Notes: generated by a model not told the origin, from the sequence alone. Counted from the stretch's first letter, positions 9,857-19,374 are shown. The stretch: 64,000 nt of DNA from Halomarina salina (GCF_023074835.1 NZ_JALLGW010000004.1:62001-126000); one strand, 5' to 3'. Numbers and translations are program-made.

Positions 9857-10537
9857 ATGGTTTCCAATAGCTATCCCTCGCTGGAAATCGACGAGACAGA
9901 CGCTACCATTGTCGCCTCACTGGACCGACCCAAGAAACTCAACGCACTCGATACGGAGCTTGCGAGCAGCTTGCACGAACTGTTGGGTGATCTCAATAGT
10001 GCTCCCGAGAAGGGACTACTACTCAGAGGAAACGGAGCGACGACGTGTGCAGGAGCGGATACGAGTATTGTCGCAAACGACGATGTCGATTCATCGGCAC
10101 ACTCGCAGATGATTCACGAGATTTACCAACGACTCCATCGATATCCACGACCGACTGTGATGGCCTGCAAAGGGGCTATTGTTGGTGCCGCGTTCCAATT
10201 TGCTCTCGCATCCGATATCGCGGTCGTCGGTGAGGAAACGACGATTTCGAAAGCCGAGATTGAGCACGGCATATACTCCGAGTTCGCAGTAGAGATGACT
10301 GCTCATGAAATCGGGAGGCGAGCAACCAGAGAGCTCTACCTATCGGGCGATCCCCTGGCACCAGAACGAGCGCTCGCAATGGGGTTTGCCTCTGCGGTTG
10401 TCCCAGAGGATACAGTCGATTCTGTCGCCCGATCCAAGCTTCACGAACTCGTCGAGAAGGACACCGTCGCCTACGAGAAGATCAAGCGCAAGCTAATGTT
10501 CTACGAGGACCTCGATACGTTCGAACTGTATTCATAG
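9857..10537 (+). CDS. Enoyl-CoA hydratase/isomerase family protein (short form)
   Basis: 226 residues from the ATG at 9857. The open frame extends upstream into the previous gene, but that part is out of character. Crotonase features: LDRPKKLNALDTELAS near residue 20, GNGATTCAGADTSI near 60, and CKGAIVGAAFQFALASDIAVV near 100. It resembles the short protein at 2166 in length and in the GNGxxTC.G.DT block. The catalytic acid region reads KAEIEHGIYSEFAVEM and carries Glu residues, but alignment is needed to place them. It is last in the run of plus-strand acyl-CoA genes, 148 bp after its neighbour. Confidence 0.87.
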   Translation: MVSNSYPSLEIDETDATIVASLDRPKKLNALDTELASSLHELLGDLNSAPEKGLLLRGNGATTCAGADTSIVANDDVDSSAHSQMIHEIYQRLHRYPRPTVMACKGAIVGAAFQFALASDIAVVGEETTISKAEIEHGIYSEFAVEMTAHEIGRRATRELYLSGDPLAPERALAMGFASAVVPEDTVDSVARSKLHELVEKDTVAYEKIKRKLMFYEDLDTFELYS

Positions 10538-10753
10538 TTCTACTATCTCTTCGATTGTCGGCGCAAGCATCTGCATGTCCGAAAACGGGTCGATACCCAT
10601 GGACAGATGGACCGACCGAATCTGTTCGCTGTGACTCTGGTATACTACTCTACCGCGCTTGTTGAAAATAGACGAGATAAACCCTCAAGCAGATGGGGAT
10701 GAAGACCTCCATCAAGTCGCAAGCAACCAGCCATCAAACAAGTGGCTCTCAGT

Positions 10754-12394
10754 TCACGACCACTGTCTGAGGGTCTGATAATCGACTTTATCGGTTTCAG
10801 TAATTGGAATTTCGCCGACAAACACGATTTCATGTGGGTACTCGTACCTGGCTAGCGAGTTCTTGACGAACTTTCTGATATTCTGTTTGGTCGCTTCAGT
10901 CGCATTAGCGTCCGGTGCCAGCTGGACAAACGCCTGAATGACTTCGTTCCGAGTCTCATCGGGTTTGCCAACAACACCGACTACCTCAACTGCCTCATGG
11001 GCTCCGACAGCCGCTTCGACCTCCGCGGCAGCCACCCTATAGCCACTCGTGATAATGACATCATCGTCACGGGACTCAAACCAGATATATCCCTCTTCGT
11101 CTCGAGTCGCTAAATCACCTGAAAGCAACCAGTCACCGAGATACATCTCTTCGGTTTTCGTCGGGTCGTCGATATACCCCTTGAAAATCCCCGGTTCACC
11201 GTTATCCCTTACCGCGATCATTCCTTCATCTCCTCGTGGCATTTGCTCGCCTGTCTCCGGATCGATAATGCGCACGTCGTATCCGGGTACTGGTTTCCCA
11301 ATTGTCCCCGGTTTAGGCTCGAACCAGTCAGGACAGTTCGCGACGATTGGCTGCGCTTCGGTTAGCCCGTAGCCTTGTGTGAGGTCGACGTCATCGAACG
11401 TTTGGTCGACCCACTCATACAGTTCGACGGGCACAGGCTCACCACCTGAGTGGATTACGTCCAGCGCGAGATCGTACCGCTCTGTTGGATTGTTGACCGT
11501 TCGCATCTTCTGAATCGCCGTCGCTGTAAGCAGCGTGTCTGTGACTCCGAACTCTTCGATAATCTCGTAGGCATACTCAGGGTCGAACTTCTTCTTTGGA
11601 TAGCCCACAATAGGGCGACCATAGTGGAACGCTGGGACGATGGCGTTCGCGAAGCCAGCAATCCATACCCAGTCCGCAGGTGACCAGAACACCGATTTCC
11701 CAATGATATCACGGTTGTGTTCCATGTACGCCGCAGGACAGGCGTTCACACCCTTACCATGGGAGTGTAAGACTCCTTTTGGCTTGCTTGTCGTCCCACT
11801 AGTAAAGATGATCATCGCAGGCGTGTCGGGGTCCGTATCCTTGATTTCATAGCAAGCAGATTGTCCATCAAGCAGCGACGAGAACTGCCGATCGTCGCCT
11901 TGGACCTCGCCGTCGATCTGAATTACTTGCTCCAACGAAAGGGAGCTCTCTCGAATCGAATTGACCGTATCAATTGCTTCTTGACTTACGACGGCTGTTT
12001 TGACAGTGGCTTTCTCAAGCCGATATTGAAGGCCGTCTTCGCCGGTGAGAATTGAACAGGGGACCGTCACTGCGCCGAGTTTCCAACAGGCGTAGGCCGT
12101 CATCATGAACTCTGGTCGCTGCGAGCAAACGATAGCGACCCGATCACCAAATCCAACTCCTAATTCCTCTAGTGCATGAGCGACCTTGTTGGAAGCCCGA
12201 TCAAGGTCGTGGAATGTGTAGGTTTCACGACGCCCATCATGATACGCTTGGAAAAGAGCGACACGACCCCGTGGGTCGTTGTGCTTGCGAAGGTGGTCCC
12301 GGGCGATATTGTAATTCTCTGGGAGTATATCCCAGGAGAATTCCTCGACTGCCTGGTCGTAGGTCTCTTGCTCCAGAGTGACATACCATGTCAT
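10754..12394 (-). CDS. AMP-forming acyl-CoA synthetase (medium-chain/ACSM type)
   Basis: 546 residues from the ATG whose complement is at 12392-12394; the frame runs further upstream, but that part does not resemble the family. Motifs: FTSGTTSKPKGVLHSH near residue 198, GYGLTEAQP near 330, SGDLATRDEEGYIWFESRDDDVI near 420, and the catalytic Lys in PITETDKVDYQTL near 536. The family activates medium-chain or aromatic acids. It converges with the 9857 gene, and its start faces the regulator gene at 12659. Confidence 0.92.
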   Translation of the reverse strand: MTWYVTLEQETYDQAVEEFSWDILPENYNIARDHLRKHNDPRGRVALFQAYHDGRRETYTFHDLDRASNKVAHALEELGVGFGDRVAIVCSQRPEFMMTAYACWKLGAVTVPCSILTGEDGLQYRLEKATVKTAVVSQEAIDTVNSIRESSLSLEQVIQIDGEVQGDDRQFSSLLDGQSACYEIKDTDPDTPAMIIFTSGTTSKPKGVLHSHGKGVNACPAAYMEHNRDIIGKSVFWSPADWVWIAGFANAIVPAFHYGRPIVGYPKKKFDPEYAYEIIEEFGVTDTLLTATAIQKMRTVNNPTERYDLALDVIHSGGEPVPVELYEWVDQTFDDVDLTQGYGLTEAQPIVANCPDWFEPKPGTIGKPVPGYDVRIIDPETGEQMPRGDEGMIAVRDNGEPGIFKGYIDDPTKTEEMYLGDWLLSGDLATRDEEGYIWFESRDDDVIITSGYRVAAAEVEAAVGAHEAVEVVGVVGKPDETRNEVIQAFVQLAPDANATEATKQNIRKFVKNSLARYEYPHEIVFVGEIPITETDKVDYQTLRQWS

Positions 12395-12658
12395 TGCATA
12401 CCGTAACGGACGATTCACCAATAAGTGTGGGTCATCGGAAGCAAGACTCCAACCTAGAGGGGTTCTGCAGGAGAATCGGTTGCCGTAATTGACCGTATAT
12501 TTCATAGCTTTCCGATAGCCCATAGTGGCCTCGAGAAACACACAGTTCGTAAGCACCTGTCCGAAAATAACAGAAAGGCATAAGCATTCTAGTCTATATC
12601 GTTTACCGTAACGGGGCGTCGAGCTAATCCGTTGGCAGGGATAGCCCCTGCAGCCACC

Positions 12659-13342
12659 ATGAGTGGAACAGAGAACCAACAGCCCATTCCGCGGGCAATG
12701 ATACACAAACGGATCCTAGATGTGGCTGAGTCTCATCCACAGATAGCTATCAGTACTATCGCGTCCCGAGTCAGCGGTGCAGACTCAGAACTAGTCGAGC
12801 GAGTACTCGATGAATATGGGGATCCAAATCAAGAACAGACACCGGCAAACAAAGCCGACCCCTCCGCGACCATGAGCCAAAGCCAAACACCGCCAGGAGC
12901 CGACAAGACTGAACTGCATACAGAGACCGATGTCGCTACCAAATTCGGTGATGACGTTGGACCGAAACAACTCATGACGCTTGAGGCGATTTATGAACAT
13001 CCCGATGCGTCACAGCGTCAGCTAGCTGACCTGCTCGACGTCAGCCACTCAACAATCTCTCACCGACTGAGTGAAATCGAGGGATTCGACTGGGAGAACC
13101 GATGGAGCATTGTCAAAGACTTCTTTGAGGATGCGGATACTGACGGAAAAATCTCAAGTCAGGAGATGGGCGATCGACTTGATCAACTCGAACAACAGAT
13201 CGAATCGCTCGACCGGTCTCCAGAATCCCCCTTCAAGGATGTTGAGCTGGCACATAAGGTCATACACGCGTGTATTGAATCGGAAAATATCTCAGTTGAA
13301 GAGGAACTCCGGATACTCAAATCAGTAGCCGTTGACAACTGA
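12659..13342 (+). CDS. Winged-helix/HTH transcriptional regulator
   Basis: 227 residues from the ATG at 12659; an upstream TTG would add nine residues. Residues 17-55 look like a first helical DNA-binding or dimer region (HKRILDVAESHPQIAIS). A clear helix-turn-helix lies at about 112-140 (ASQRQLADLLDVSHSTISHR). The C-terminal third is acidic and probably coiled (LDQLEQQIESL). It is divergent from the acyl-CoA synthetase at 10754-12394, with 264 bp between starts, so it may control that gene. No ligand domain is recognised. Confidence 0.8.
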   Translation: MSGTENQQPIPRAMIHKRILDVAESHPQIAISTIASRVSGADSELVERVLDEYGDPNQEQTPANKADPSATMSQSQTPPGADKTELHTETDVATKFGDDVGPKQLMTLEAIYEHPDASQRQLADLLDVSHSTISHRLSEIEGFDWENRWSIVKDFFEDADTDGKISSQEMGDRLDQLEQQIESLDRSPESPFKDVELAHKVIHACIESENISVEEELRILKSVAVDN

Positions 13343-13586
13343 GAAAGGAACCAGTACGAAGGAAGAATCAAGAAGAACCCGGAGGACAGTTCTTTACAAC
13401 ATAGAGTTCAGTCACCTACGCGAGCCAATGGGACCCCCACCCCTCCACCCTCATGTGAGCTAGCGGCACAGAAGTGTTTGAGTGACTGGGAGGCCCCCCG
13501 TACATAGAGGTCTGTTCGAAAATTCGCGGAGCGTTTATCTGAAGGCGAAATAGTAGCGAGCGGCGGTCATAAGTCGGTCAATCGAA

Positions 13587-14375
13587 TCAGCTCTCTCCTT
13601 GGTTGAACTTGGGATATCGTAGCCGGAGTTCGATTTCGTTGCTCGCCTCCATCACTCGTTCAGGAATCTCCTCTTGATACAGCGAGTCTCGGAGACGGTT
13701 GGCCGGACCGGCGACTCCAATCGACCCGTACACTCGTTCGCCGACGATAATCGGACTGAACACGCTTCGAACTCCTTCATATCGCTCTTCGTCACTAACC
13801 GCATAGCCGTTCTCTCGAATCTCTGCGAGCTCTGCGAGCAGCTTCTCGTGATCAGTAATCGTATGTTCCGTACTCTTCGGCAACCCCTTCTTTTCAATTA
13901 TATCTAATATCTGGTCTTCAGGAAGGAACGCGAGGACTGACTTCCCGGCGCCACTGTTGTGAATGTCAGTATATGAACCAATCATCCCAACGGATTCGAC
14001 ACTACGGTCTACTGTCTTATTCATCACTGGAACGCTGGCTCCGTTCTCCTCGATAGTAAGCCAAGCTTCTTCTCCAGTATCCTCGGCAAGAGCGGTGAGT
14101 GTCGGTTCAGCTGTCGATACTACGTCAAGGTCGAATCTGATTTCACGACCGAGTTTGGTGAACTTCAGTCCAAGCTTGTACTTTCCATCCTGTCTTACTA
14201 CATATTCTCGTTGGAGGAGCGTTGTTAGATGACCGTGGACGGTGCTGGGGGCCTTGCCGACGTTGTCAGCTAGTTCTGTCACCTGCATGGGGCCCTCAAC
14301 TTGCAGTGTTTCGATGATATCAAACACGGTTTCAGCGGCCTTAATCGTCCGCCCTCCCCTGTGTTTGTTTACCAT
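13587..14375 (-). CDS. IclR-family transcriptional regulator
   Basis: 262 residues, the family norm. The N-terminal winged helix covers about residues 10-75 (MQVTELADNVGKAPSTVHGH). The C-terminal effector domain shows SVGMIGSYTDIHNSGAGKSVLAF near 125 and EERYEGVRSVFSPI. The ATG at 14375 is preferred over one five codons upstream because KAAETVFDIIE follows at the usual distance. IclR proteins in haloarchaea commonly control catabolic operons, so the acyl-CoA genes on both sides are the likely targets. The ligand is unknown. Confidence 0.92.
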   Translation of the reverse strand: MVNKHRGGRTIKAAETVFDIIETLQVEGPMQVTELADNVGKAPSTVHGHLTTLLQREYVVRQDGKYKLGLKFTKLGREIRFDLDVVSTAEPTLTALAEDTGEEAWLTIEENGASVPVMNKTVDRSVESVGMIGSYTDIHNSGAGKSVLAFLPEDQILDIIEKKGLPKSTEHTITDHEKLLAELAEIRENGYAVSDEERYEGVRSVFSPIIVGERVYGSIGVAGPANRLRDSLYQEEIPERVMEASNEIELRLRYPKFNQGES

Positions 14376-14840
14376 GGCATCACTCAGCACCCACAGTCAC
14401 TTAACGATTTGTGCGTCCTATCACTGTTTGACCTCCAAATTGCCGAGATTCGATATCTTCGAATTTCGTATATTGATGTTAACATACTGCATTTCGCATA
14501 CCGCACCAATATGGTTGCTAATCCACTATGAACCGCGAGCGGATCTTGAGATAAGTTCACATATCGTCCTTCGATCGTGAGTCGCCAATGTAGGTGATTC
14601 GATATCATCGAAAGCGCTGCTCAGGAGCCTACTGCTCCTGAGTATCAGTGAACAATTGTGCGCGGGCCGATATCATGTGGATTCGTTACTATCCGTTACC
14701 GATGAGTCAGTAATTGAACCACGGTCGGAAGGGAGGAAATAGTTCATTCAATCAACAAAAGAAGTGAACAGGGGACCTAGTGCTCGCTCACCAGGGGACC
14801 AGGGAAAACATTCATCACACCTTAGAGAGAGAACAGGTGC

Positions 14841-16061
14841 ATGGTGTTGTCCGACCTTCGGGTCATAGACTGTGGACAAGCAATCGCTGGACCACTCTGT
14901 GCGACGTACTTAGGCGATTTGGGGGCAGACGTCATCAAAATTGAACGGCCAAGCGGTGATATCTATCGCACTGATCGACGCCAGAAAGATGGAAAGTCGT
15001 TCAATCCGGCGTTTGAGCAGTTCAACCGAAACAAGCGCTCGCTATGTGCCGACATTAAATCCCCGGAAGGTCTCGCAACGCTGTACGATCTGGTCGAGGT
15101 TTCCGACGTCTTCGTTCAGAATTGGCCACCAGGGGTAGCAGAGAGTCTAGAAGTAGACTATGAAACGCTCCGAGAACTCAATGAAGACCTCATCTACGTT
15201 CATGTAACGGGGTACGGAGAGACAGGCCCCATGGCCACGAACCCCGCAATGGACACCATTGTACAACACGTTTCGGGTCTTTCGAGTCTCATGGGGTATG
15301 ACGACGAGAAGCCCCCGATCCGTTGCCAGTCGTCTGTCGCGGACTACTATGCTGGCTGCCACGCGACGATTAGTGCACTTGCAGCGATTCGACATCGCGA
15401 CGTTACCGAAGAGGGGGGACAGCTCGTCGATGTCTCGCTCCTCGAATCACTTATGCACAACATGGACGGAGCATTTGAGTACTACAATAACCTCGGAGAG
15501 GTACCCAGCCACGGTGGTCGTAATGCGTTTTTCGATTCTGATATGCTCTATGGCGCTACCGAAGCCGCCGATGGGTGGATCTGTGTGGCTCTACTGCTCT
15601 ACTCCGAAAGAATATGGGAATCTTGTTGTGAGCTAATTGGCCAGAAAGACCTCCTCGAGGACGAGCGGTACCAAACGGCTGCAGGAAGGATGGCAGACGC
15701 TGAGGAACTCACAGCATTGTTCGAGGGGTGGGTTCAGGAAGTCCCTGCAGAGCAGGCAGTGCAACAACTCAATGCAGTCGGTATCCCTGCAGCACACCAT
15801 CGAACAGTTGCAGAGGCTGCCGAACTGGACCACGTAAAAGAACGAGAGGTGTTCAAGGAAGTATCGCACAGCCGGCTTGGGTCACTTGAGCTGACCGATA
15901 CACCACTTTCGCTTTCAAAGACACCCCCAGAATCACCCTGTCAGGCGCCAGCTCTCGGTGAACATAACCGCCAGATACTTCGAGAACTCGGGTATGATGA
16001 AGAGCTAATCGATGATTACGCGGCTCAACGCATCATTACAGGGCCTGAGCTAGAACACTAA
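14841..16061 (+). CDS. Class III CoA-transferase (CaiB/BaiF family)
   Basis: 406 residues, full length. The opening VIDCGQAIAGPLCATYLGDLGADVIKIE is diagnostic, as is GYGETGP near residue 131. The catalytic Asp is most likely in SVADYYAGCHATISALAAI near residue 168. The reaction moves CoA between two carboxylates through an acyl-enzyme anhydride without ATP. Alongside three ligases it gives the cluster a second way to make the CoA thioester, and a formyl-, succinyl- or carnitine-type donor is possible. The gene has its own upstream region, is preceded by the divergent IclR gene and is followed by about 550 bp without a gene. Confidence 0.92.
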   Translation: MVLSDLRVIDCGQAIAGPLCATYLGDLGADVIKIERPSGDIYRTDRRQKDGKSFNPAFEQFNRNKRSLCADIKSPEGLATLYDLVEVSDVFVQNWPPGVAESLEVDYETLRELNEDLIYVHVTGYGETGPMATNPAMDTIVQHVSGLSSLMGYDDEKPPIRCQSSVADYYAGCHATISALAAIRHRDVTEEGGQLVDVSLLESLMHNMDGAFEYYNNLGEVPSHGGRNAFFDSDMLYGATEAADGWICVALLLYSERIWESCCELIGQKDLLEDERYQTAAGRMADAEELTALFEGWVQEVPAEQAVQQLNAVGIPAAHHRTVAEAAELDHVKEREVFKEVSHSRLGSLELTDTPLSLSKTPPESPCQAPALGEHNRQILRELGYDEELIDDYAAQRIITGPELEH

Positions 16062-16615
16062 TCCCCGTCTAGCGACATAACGTCCGCTCCTCAACACTAA
16101 TCAGCCATCACCTTCGTTCGAGAGAAATTTTCACATCTCCAGACCATATCCTGATTCGCTATTATCGAATCCGGTGAATTCAGTATGTAGTGGCTCATTC
16201 GGGTTATATTCGGCCTCATGCGTGAGAGTCAGCACCAAAGCGATCCCCTATGATGGTAGTTAGAGAACGTTGTCACCGGAATCTGAATGACTCGATGAGC
16301 TTGATGCTACTCGTCACAAAGCCAGACAACGCCACCGAGTCAGTGAGCCCTCCCTCTTGCGGATTTGCCGAGGAACACATCTTATAACAAGTATATGCTT
16401 GTTATCTTTATGGCTCACAGAGAGCCCGGTAGCTTCGCAGCGATAACTGTTCGTACCAACTAGGTTCGTACCGTGTGATGAGAATTAGTAAGGTAGTTGA
16501 TAGACTAAGTGCGACTAGCAGCCACCAATTTGGAACAGAAGTGATTGTAAACACTCCATTCTAATTTAGCAGTAGACGGCCAGATCGTAGTTACTTTTAT
16601 TCGGCGGCAATGACG
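16062..16615. other. AT-rich intergenic region
   Basis: No gene of normal size is visible. It holds a palindrome at 16384-16405 followed by a 17-codon open frame at 16410-16463 that starts MAHREPGSF and stops. This may be the severed start of a lost gene. The remaining sequence shows no tRNA, and no DDE-type transposase part could be found on the minus strand downstream of the transposase ORF. Confidence 0.5.
16384..16405. promoter_or_regulatory. Palindrome, candidate operator
   Basis: Arms ATAACAAG and CTTGTTAT are perfect inverted repeats around a 6-bp TATATG centre. It lies directly before a short open frame beginning at 16410. It could be the operator/promoter of a gene that has since been cut away. 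Confidence 0.45.
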
Positions 16616-17035
16616 TTATTCAGCTTCGTTTCGCAGTATACGCTTACAATGGCCAACAGAATACTCTACCTGAAACTCAAGTCGGATCATTTTGCAGAGT
16701 GCGTCTGGTGTCCAAGAGGTATCCTCTAACCCATACTGAGTCGGAGGATTTGAGATCCACTTTGAAACACGATTTCGTTGCTCTTCGGTAAGCTTCGATG
16801 GCCTTCCGGGCCGGGAAGCGTCGGTCAATGCCTGCTCAATTGTTCCCTGCTTAAATCGGTTGACCCAATAATATATTGTCGATGGTGGAATCCCATATCG
16901 GGTCGAAAGACGAGTTACAGAGACATCGTCTTTGATGGCTAAGGCTATCATGAGGCGCTTCACGGCTTTCGCGTCGTTCGTATTGGACAGTGCAGTCCGT
17001 AACTCTTCCATAGAGTGATTTCCCAATTCCACCAT
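16616..17035 (-). CDS. IS630-type transposase N-terminal part (orphan or remnant)
   Basis: 139 residues containing a double helix-turn-helix: residues 35-60 (SVTRLSTRYGIPPSTIYYWVNRF) and a winged part SRPGRPSKLTEEQRNRVSKWI near 90-110. This is the DNA-binding first half of IS630/Tc1-like transposases. The DDE catalytic half is not found downstream, so the copy is either the first frame of a split element whose second half is deleted, or a stand-alone remnant. No flanking inverted repeats were identified by eye. It lies at the edge of the metabolic cluster. Confidence 0.7.
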   Translation of the reverse strand: MVELGNHSMEELRTALSNTNDAKAVKRLMIALAIKDDVSVTRLSTRYGIPPSTIYYWVNRFKQGTIEQALTDASRPGRPSKLTEEQRNRVSKWISNPPTQYGLEDTSWTPDALCKMIRLEFQVEYSVGHCKRILRNEAE

Positions 17036-17222
17036 ATAGGTAAGTGGAGCTAGTTACAATTATTTCTGTTGGTACAACCGCTAATCGTCGAACCAGCTGA
17101 ATCAGCGTGAGTGAATACGACACTATCGAATTTTGGAGACTCGACATGCTACGGCAATCTAACATCGATTGCCGGAGGGGAGGTACTGAGTGCAAGCGAC
17201 CCCGTCCGTAGAATCGATTCGT

Positions 17223-18185
17223 TTAGATCATACTGTACTGCCGGACTTGGTCCTCTTTTTCGATGTGAACCCGATTTTCGTCTTCGAGTAGGTCGAGGTG
17301 GCCAATGACTTCAGACATCCCAGCGAACACCTCGGTTGCCGGCAATTCCGGGAACATCTCTTGCATAACATCGTAAGCAGACATCGGCCCAATCTTGTTG
17401 ATCAAACCCGCAATGAGCTCTTTTCGGTCATTATGATGTTCAAGCGTCTCTTGAATACGAGCATCGATATCCGTGATATCATCGCCGTGGCCGGCTCGTC
17501 CAACTGTCGCATCTACACGGCGTAATCTGTTGAGCGACTCCAAATAGGTCGGGAGGCTCCTCGTTCGTTCGTCTCCGGCGCCCGGTGTGATAGTCAGGAG
17601 AGGGTTCGGGGTAACGTCTTGGAGAACGTGATCCCCAGTAAAGACGACATCGTCAGTTCGGCTGACGAAGCACACCGAACCAGGCGCGTGTCCGGGGGTG
17701 TGAATCGCCGTCAGTCCACCGCCGACATCGATGGTATCGCCGTCGGCTAGTTTGCGATCTACGGCAAATGGCTTCCGGTACTCCGTATACGCTTCCGGGA
17801 GCATTAGCGCAGACGCAATGATATCCTCCGGAACACCCATCGAGAGTAAGAACGGCCTGAAGAACGCCCGTTCGCGTTCGAAGTGTCTATCTGGGCCATT
17901 GAGGGCCACGACAGCGTCGCGGTGAGCGACGGTCTTGGCACCGGACTCTTCAACGATTCGGTTGGCCATCCCGAAGTGGTCCATATGGGGATGAGTGAAA
18001 AGCACATGGTCCACATCGCTAACTGAGAAACCCTGCTCGTTCAGACCAGCGGAGAGTGCTTCGTACGCTGCTTCTGTATTAGGTCCAGGGTCAAGTAAGG
18101 TCGCTTCCGCTCCAGTGAAGAGGTAACAATTGACTCTACCCACCTCGAACGGAGTTGGAATCTCGATCTGCTGCACAGCGTCCAT
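17223..18185 (-). CDS. MBL-fold metallo-hydrolase
   Basis: 320 residues from the ATG at 18185; an in-frame ATG three codons upstream is also possible. The metal-binding signature HPHMDH is near residue 65, TPGHAPGSVCF near 158 and FTGDH near 180, giving the usual two-metal site. The C-terminal helical part (residues 220-320) resembles the LACTB2/glyoxalase-II-like group with a small winged-helix tail. Such proteins hydrolyse thioesters, lactones or RNA. Beside acyl-CoA genes a thioesterase role is plausible but inferred. Confidence 0.88.
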   Translation of the reverse strand: MDAVQQIEIPTPFEVGRVNCYLFTGAEATLLDPGPNTEAAYEALSAGLNEQGFSVSDVDHVLFTHPHMDHFGMANRIVEESGAKTVAHRDAVVALNGPDRHFERERAFFRPFLLSMGVPEDIIASALMLPEAYTEYRKPFAVDRKLADGDTIDVGGGLTAIHTPGHAPGSVCFVSRTDDVVFTGDHVLQDVTPNPLLTITPGAGDERTRSLPTYLESLNRLRRVDATVGRAGHGDDITDIDARIQETLEHHNDRKELIAGLINKIGPMSAYDVMQEMFPELPATEVFAGMSEVIGHLDLLEDENRVHIEKEDQVRQYSMI

Positions 18186-18443
18186 GTACCGCAATCGAAA
18201 CCCCTCCCTAAAAACCGAAGCCCAAAAGAGCCAATCTCGAATTATTCCCTGAGCAGTTACCCTCGGAGCAGAGAGGGACGGTTAACGTAGGAACGGTCCT
18301 CAAGTCCCAGCCGACTGAGCCGTTGTAGCAGCCAGACCCCTTAGAGAACCACAATTATTGGGATTTCACTGATGCTCAGGTCGGGCGTTGGTGGATCGAC
18401 CCGCTGTTGTGGGGTCAGTTCGCTTGATTCGCCCTCAGACGGC

Positions 18444-18824
18444 TCAGTCATCGGCAGTCGCCTCACCGTTGCCGAAGTGCTGAAAGCTACTGCCGTGTCC
18501 ACTGTTCGTTCTTACACAGACGAGCCCGAGATGCTCAATGAGCAGCGGGTCGAACGCCTCCAGGTTCACCCACCCGGGAATCTGTTCGTCACTGCGCCAC
18601 AGCGCCATGCGGCGCGCATGCTTACAGCCACCCTCGGGGTTGTTGTACTGCGCATCCGGGCACGTACAGGCCCTCGTTTCGGCATCCACGGTGTACTCTC
18701 GTCCTTCCTCGCTGTACACCCAGTATAGCTCTGGCGCGAACTCATACACTGCCAGCAACTCACTCAGCGCCCGGACGTCTCGTGGGGCGGTCATCGCCAG
18801 CGACTCCCCACTGTCGACGCTCAT
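18444..18824 (-). CDS. SWIM zinc-finger protein
   Basis: 126 residues. The SWIM motif CxCx(n)CxH is clear near residues 52-70 (ACTCPDAQ, then GGCKHARR). Small stand-alone SWIM proteins are frequent on haloarchaeal plasmids and are thought to bind nucleic acid or protein partners. The start overlaps the stop of the upstream zinc-finger gene by 4 nt, so the two form one transcription unit. It marks the left edge of the accessory region; about 250 bp separate it from the metabolic cluster. Confidence 0.82.
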   Translation of the reverse strand: MSVDSGESLAMTAPRDVRALSELLAVYEFAPELYWVYSEEGREYTVDAETRACTCPDAQYNNPEGGCKHARRMALWRSDEQIPGWVNLEAFDPLLIEHLGLVCVRTNSGHGSSFQHFGNGEATADD

Positions 18825-19003
18825 CGCCGCTCACCGCACCGGCAGTGCGTCTGAACGTCCACCCGGCGGAGTGCCTCGACCCCACACCCCGAACACCGGT
18901 AGTAGCACACCCCAGTCGACCGCCCGTAGCAGTCGTACTCCGGATGCGGACCGGTGATACTCATCTCGTGATTCGACTCTTCGTAGCTTTCTACGTCGTT
19001 CAT
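18821..19003 (-). CDS. Small zinc-finger protein
   Basis: 60 residues. Cys pairs in YYRCSGCGVEAL and HCRCGERR form a probable zinc ribbon. The shared CCCCTCAGGGG promoter module lies 33-43 nt upstream of the ATG. The stop overlaps the SWIM gene. An internal ATG (MSITGPHPEYDC) is an alternative start. Function is unknown. Confidence 0.7.
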   Translation of the reverse strand: MNDVESYEESNHEMSITGPHPEYDCYGRSTGVCYYRCSGCGVEALRRVDVQTHCRCGERR

Positions 19004-19035
19004 GACACGCGAGGGTACTCACGAGCACCCCCGCG

Positions 19036-19056
19036 CCCCTCAGGGGGGTGATATAC
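19036..19056 (-). promoter_or_regulatory. CCCCTCAGGGG promoter module, copy 1
   Basis: Read in gene direction, a TATA-like GTATATCAC is followed by CCCCCCTGAGGGG. It is upstream of the zinc-finger/SWIM unit. The same arrangement recurs before the TFB and ArdC-like genes and at 45407. Confidence 0.7.
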
Positions 19057-19080
19057 GCTACCGGAGTCGCGAGGGCTGAT

Positions 19081-19320
19081 TTACTCCTCGACGGGTTGGA
19101 TGGCCCGCACCTCGTCGGCGAGTGCACGGACGTACGCTCGCAGCTCGTCCATGTCCTCCTAGGCTTCCTCGAGCGTGGTCGCCTTCACCTTCGCGGTGAT
19201 AGTGTCCTGGTCACGTGTCGCGGTTCCCCGCTTCAACTTCACTGTGAGCGAGACGCCCACGTCGGTACGTTCGATGCAGTCGGTCAACTGTGCGTCCGTC
19301 TGCGATGGTTCGTCAGTCAT
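19081..19320 (-). pseudogene. DUF7389-like small protein interrupted by an amber stop
   Basis: The frame MTDEPSQTDAQLTD to KATTLEEA is followed by TAG at 19159-19161. It then continues in the same frame as EDMDELRAYVRALADEV up to a TAA at 19081. I recall the joined 79-codon frame as the usual length and sequence of a small haloarchaeal plasmid protein annotated as DUF7389. A single base change in a Gln, Lys or Glu codon would explain the stop. The truncated 53-residue product may still be made. A degenerate copy of the shared promoter module lies about 20-54 nt upstream. Confidence 0.72.
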
Positions 19321-19339
19321 GATTCGAGGATGCGTATCA

Positions 19340-19374
19340 GCACCCTCACCGCTCGTGGGTACGATAAACACCAC
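19340..19374 (-). promoter_or_regulatory. Divergent copy of the shared promoter module
   Basis: In gene direction TGGTGTTTATCG precedes an imperfect palindrome GTACCCACGAGC then GGTGAGGGTGC. The TATA-like part matches that before the TFB gene exactly (GGTGTTTATCG), while the palindrome differs. Confidence 0.55.

Noticed and set aside
16062-17035. Complete IS630 element
   Set aside because: Only the DNA-binding half is present; no DDE domain, terminal inverted repeats or target duplication could be identified.
19159-19161. Pyrrolysine codon at the in-frame TAG
   Set aside because: Nothing in the window supports Pyl biosynthesis, and the position falls in a generic helix; a nonsense mutation is simpler.
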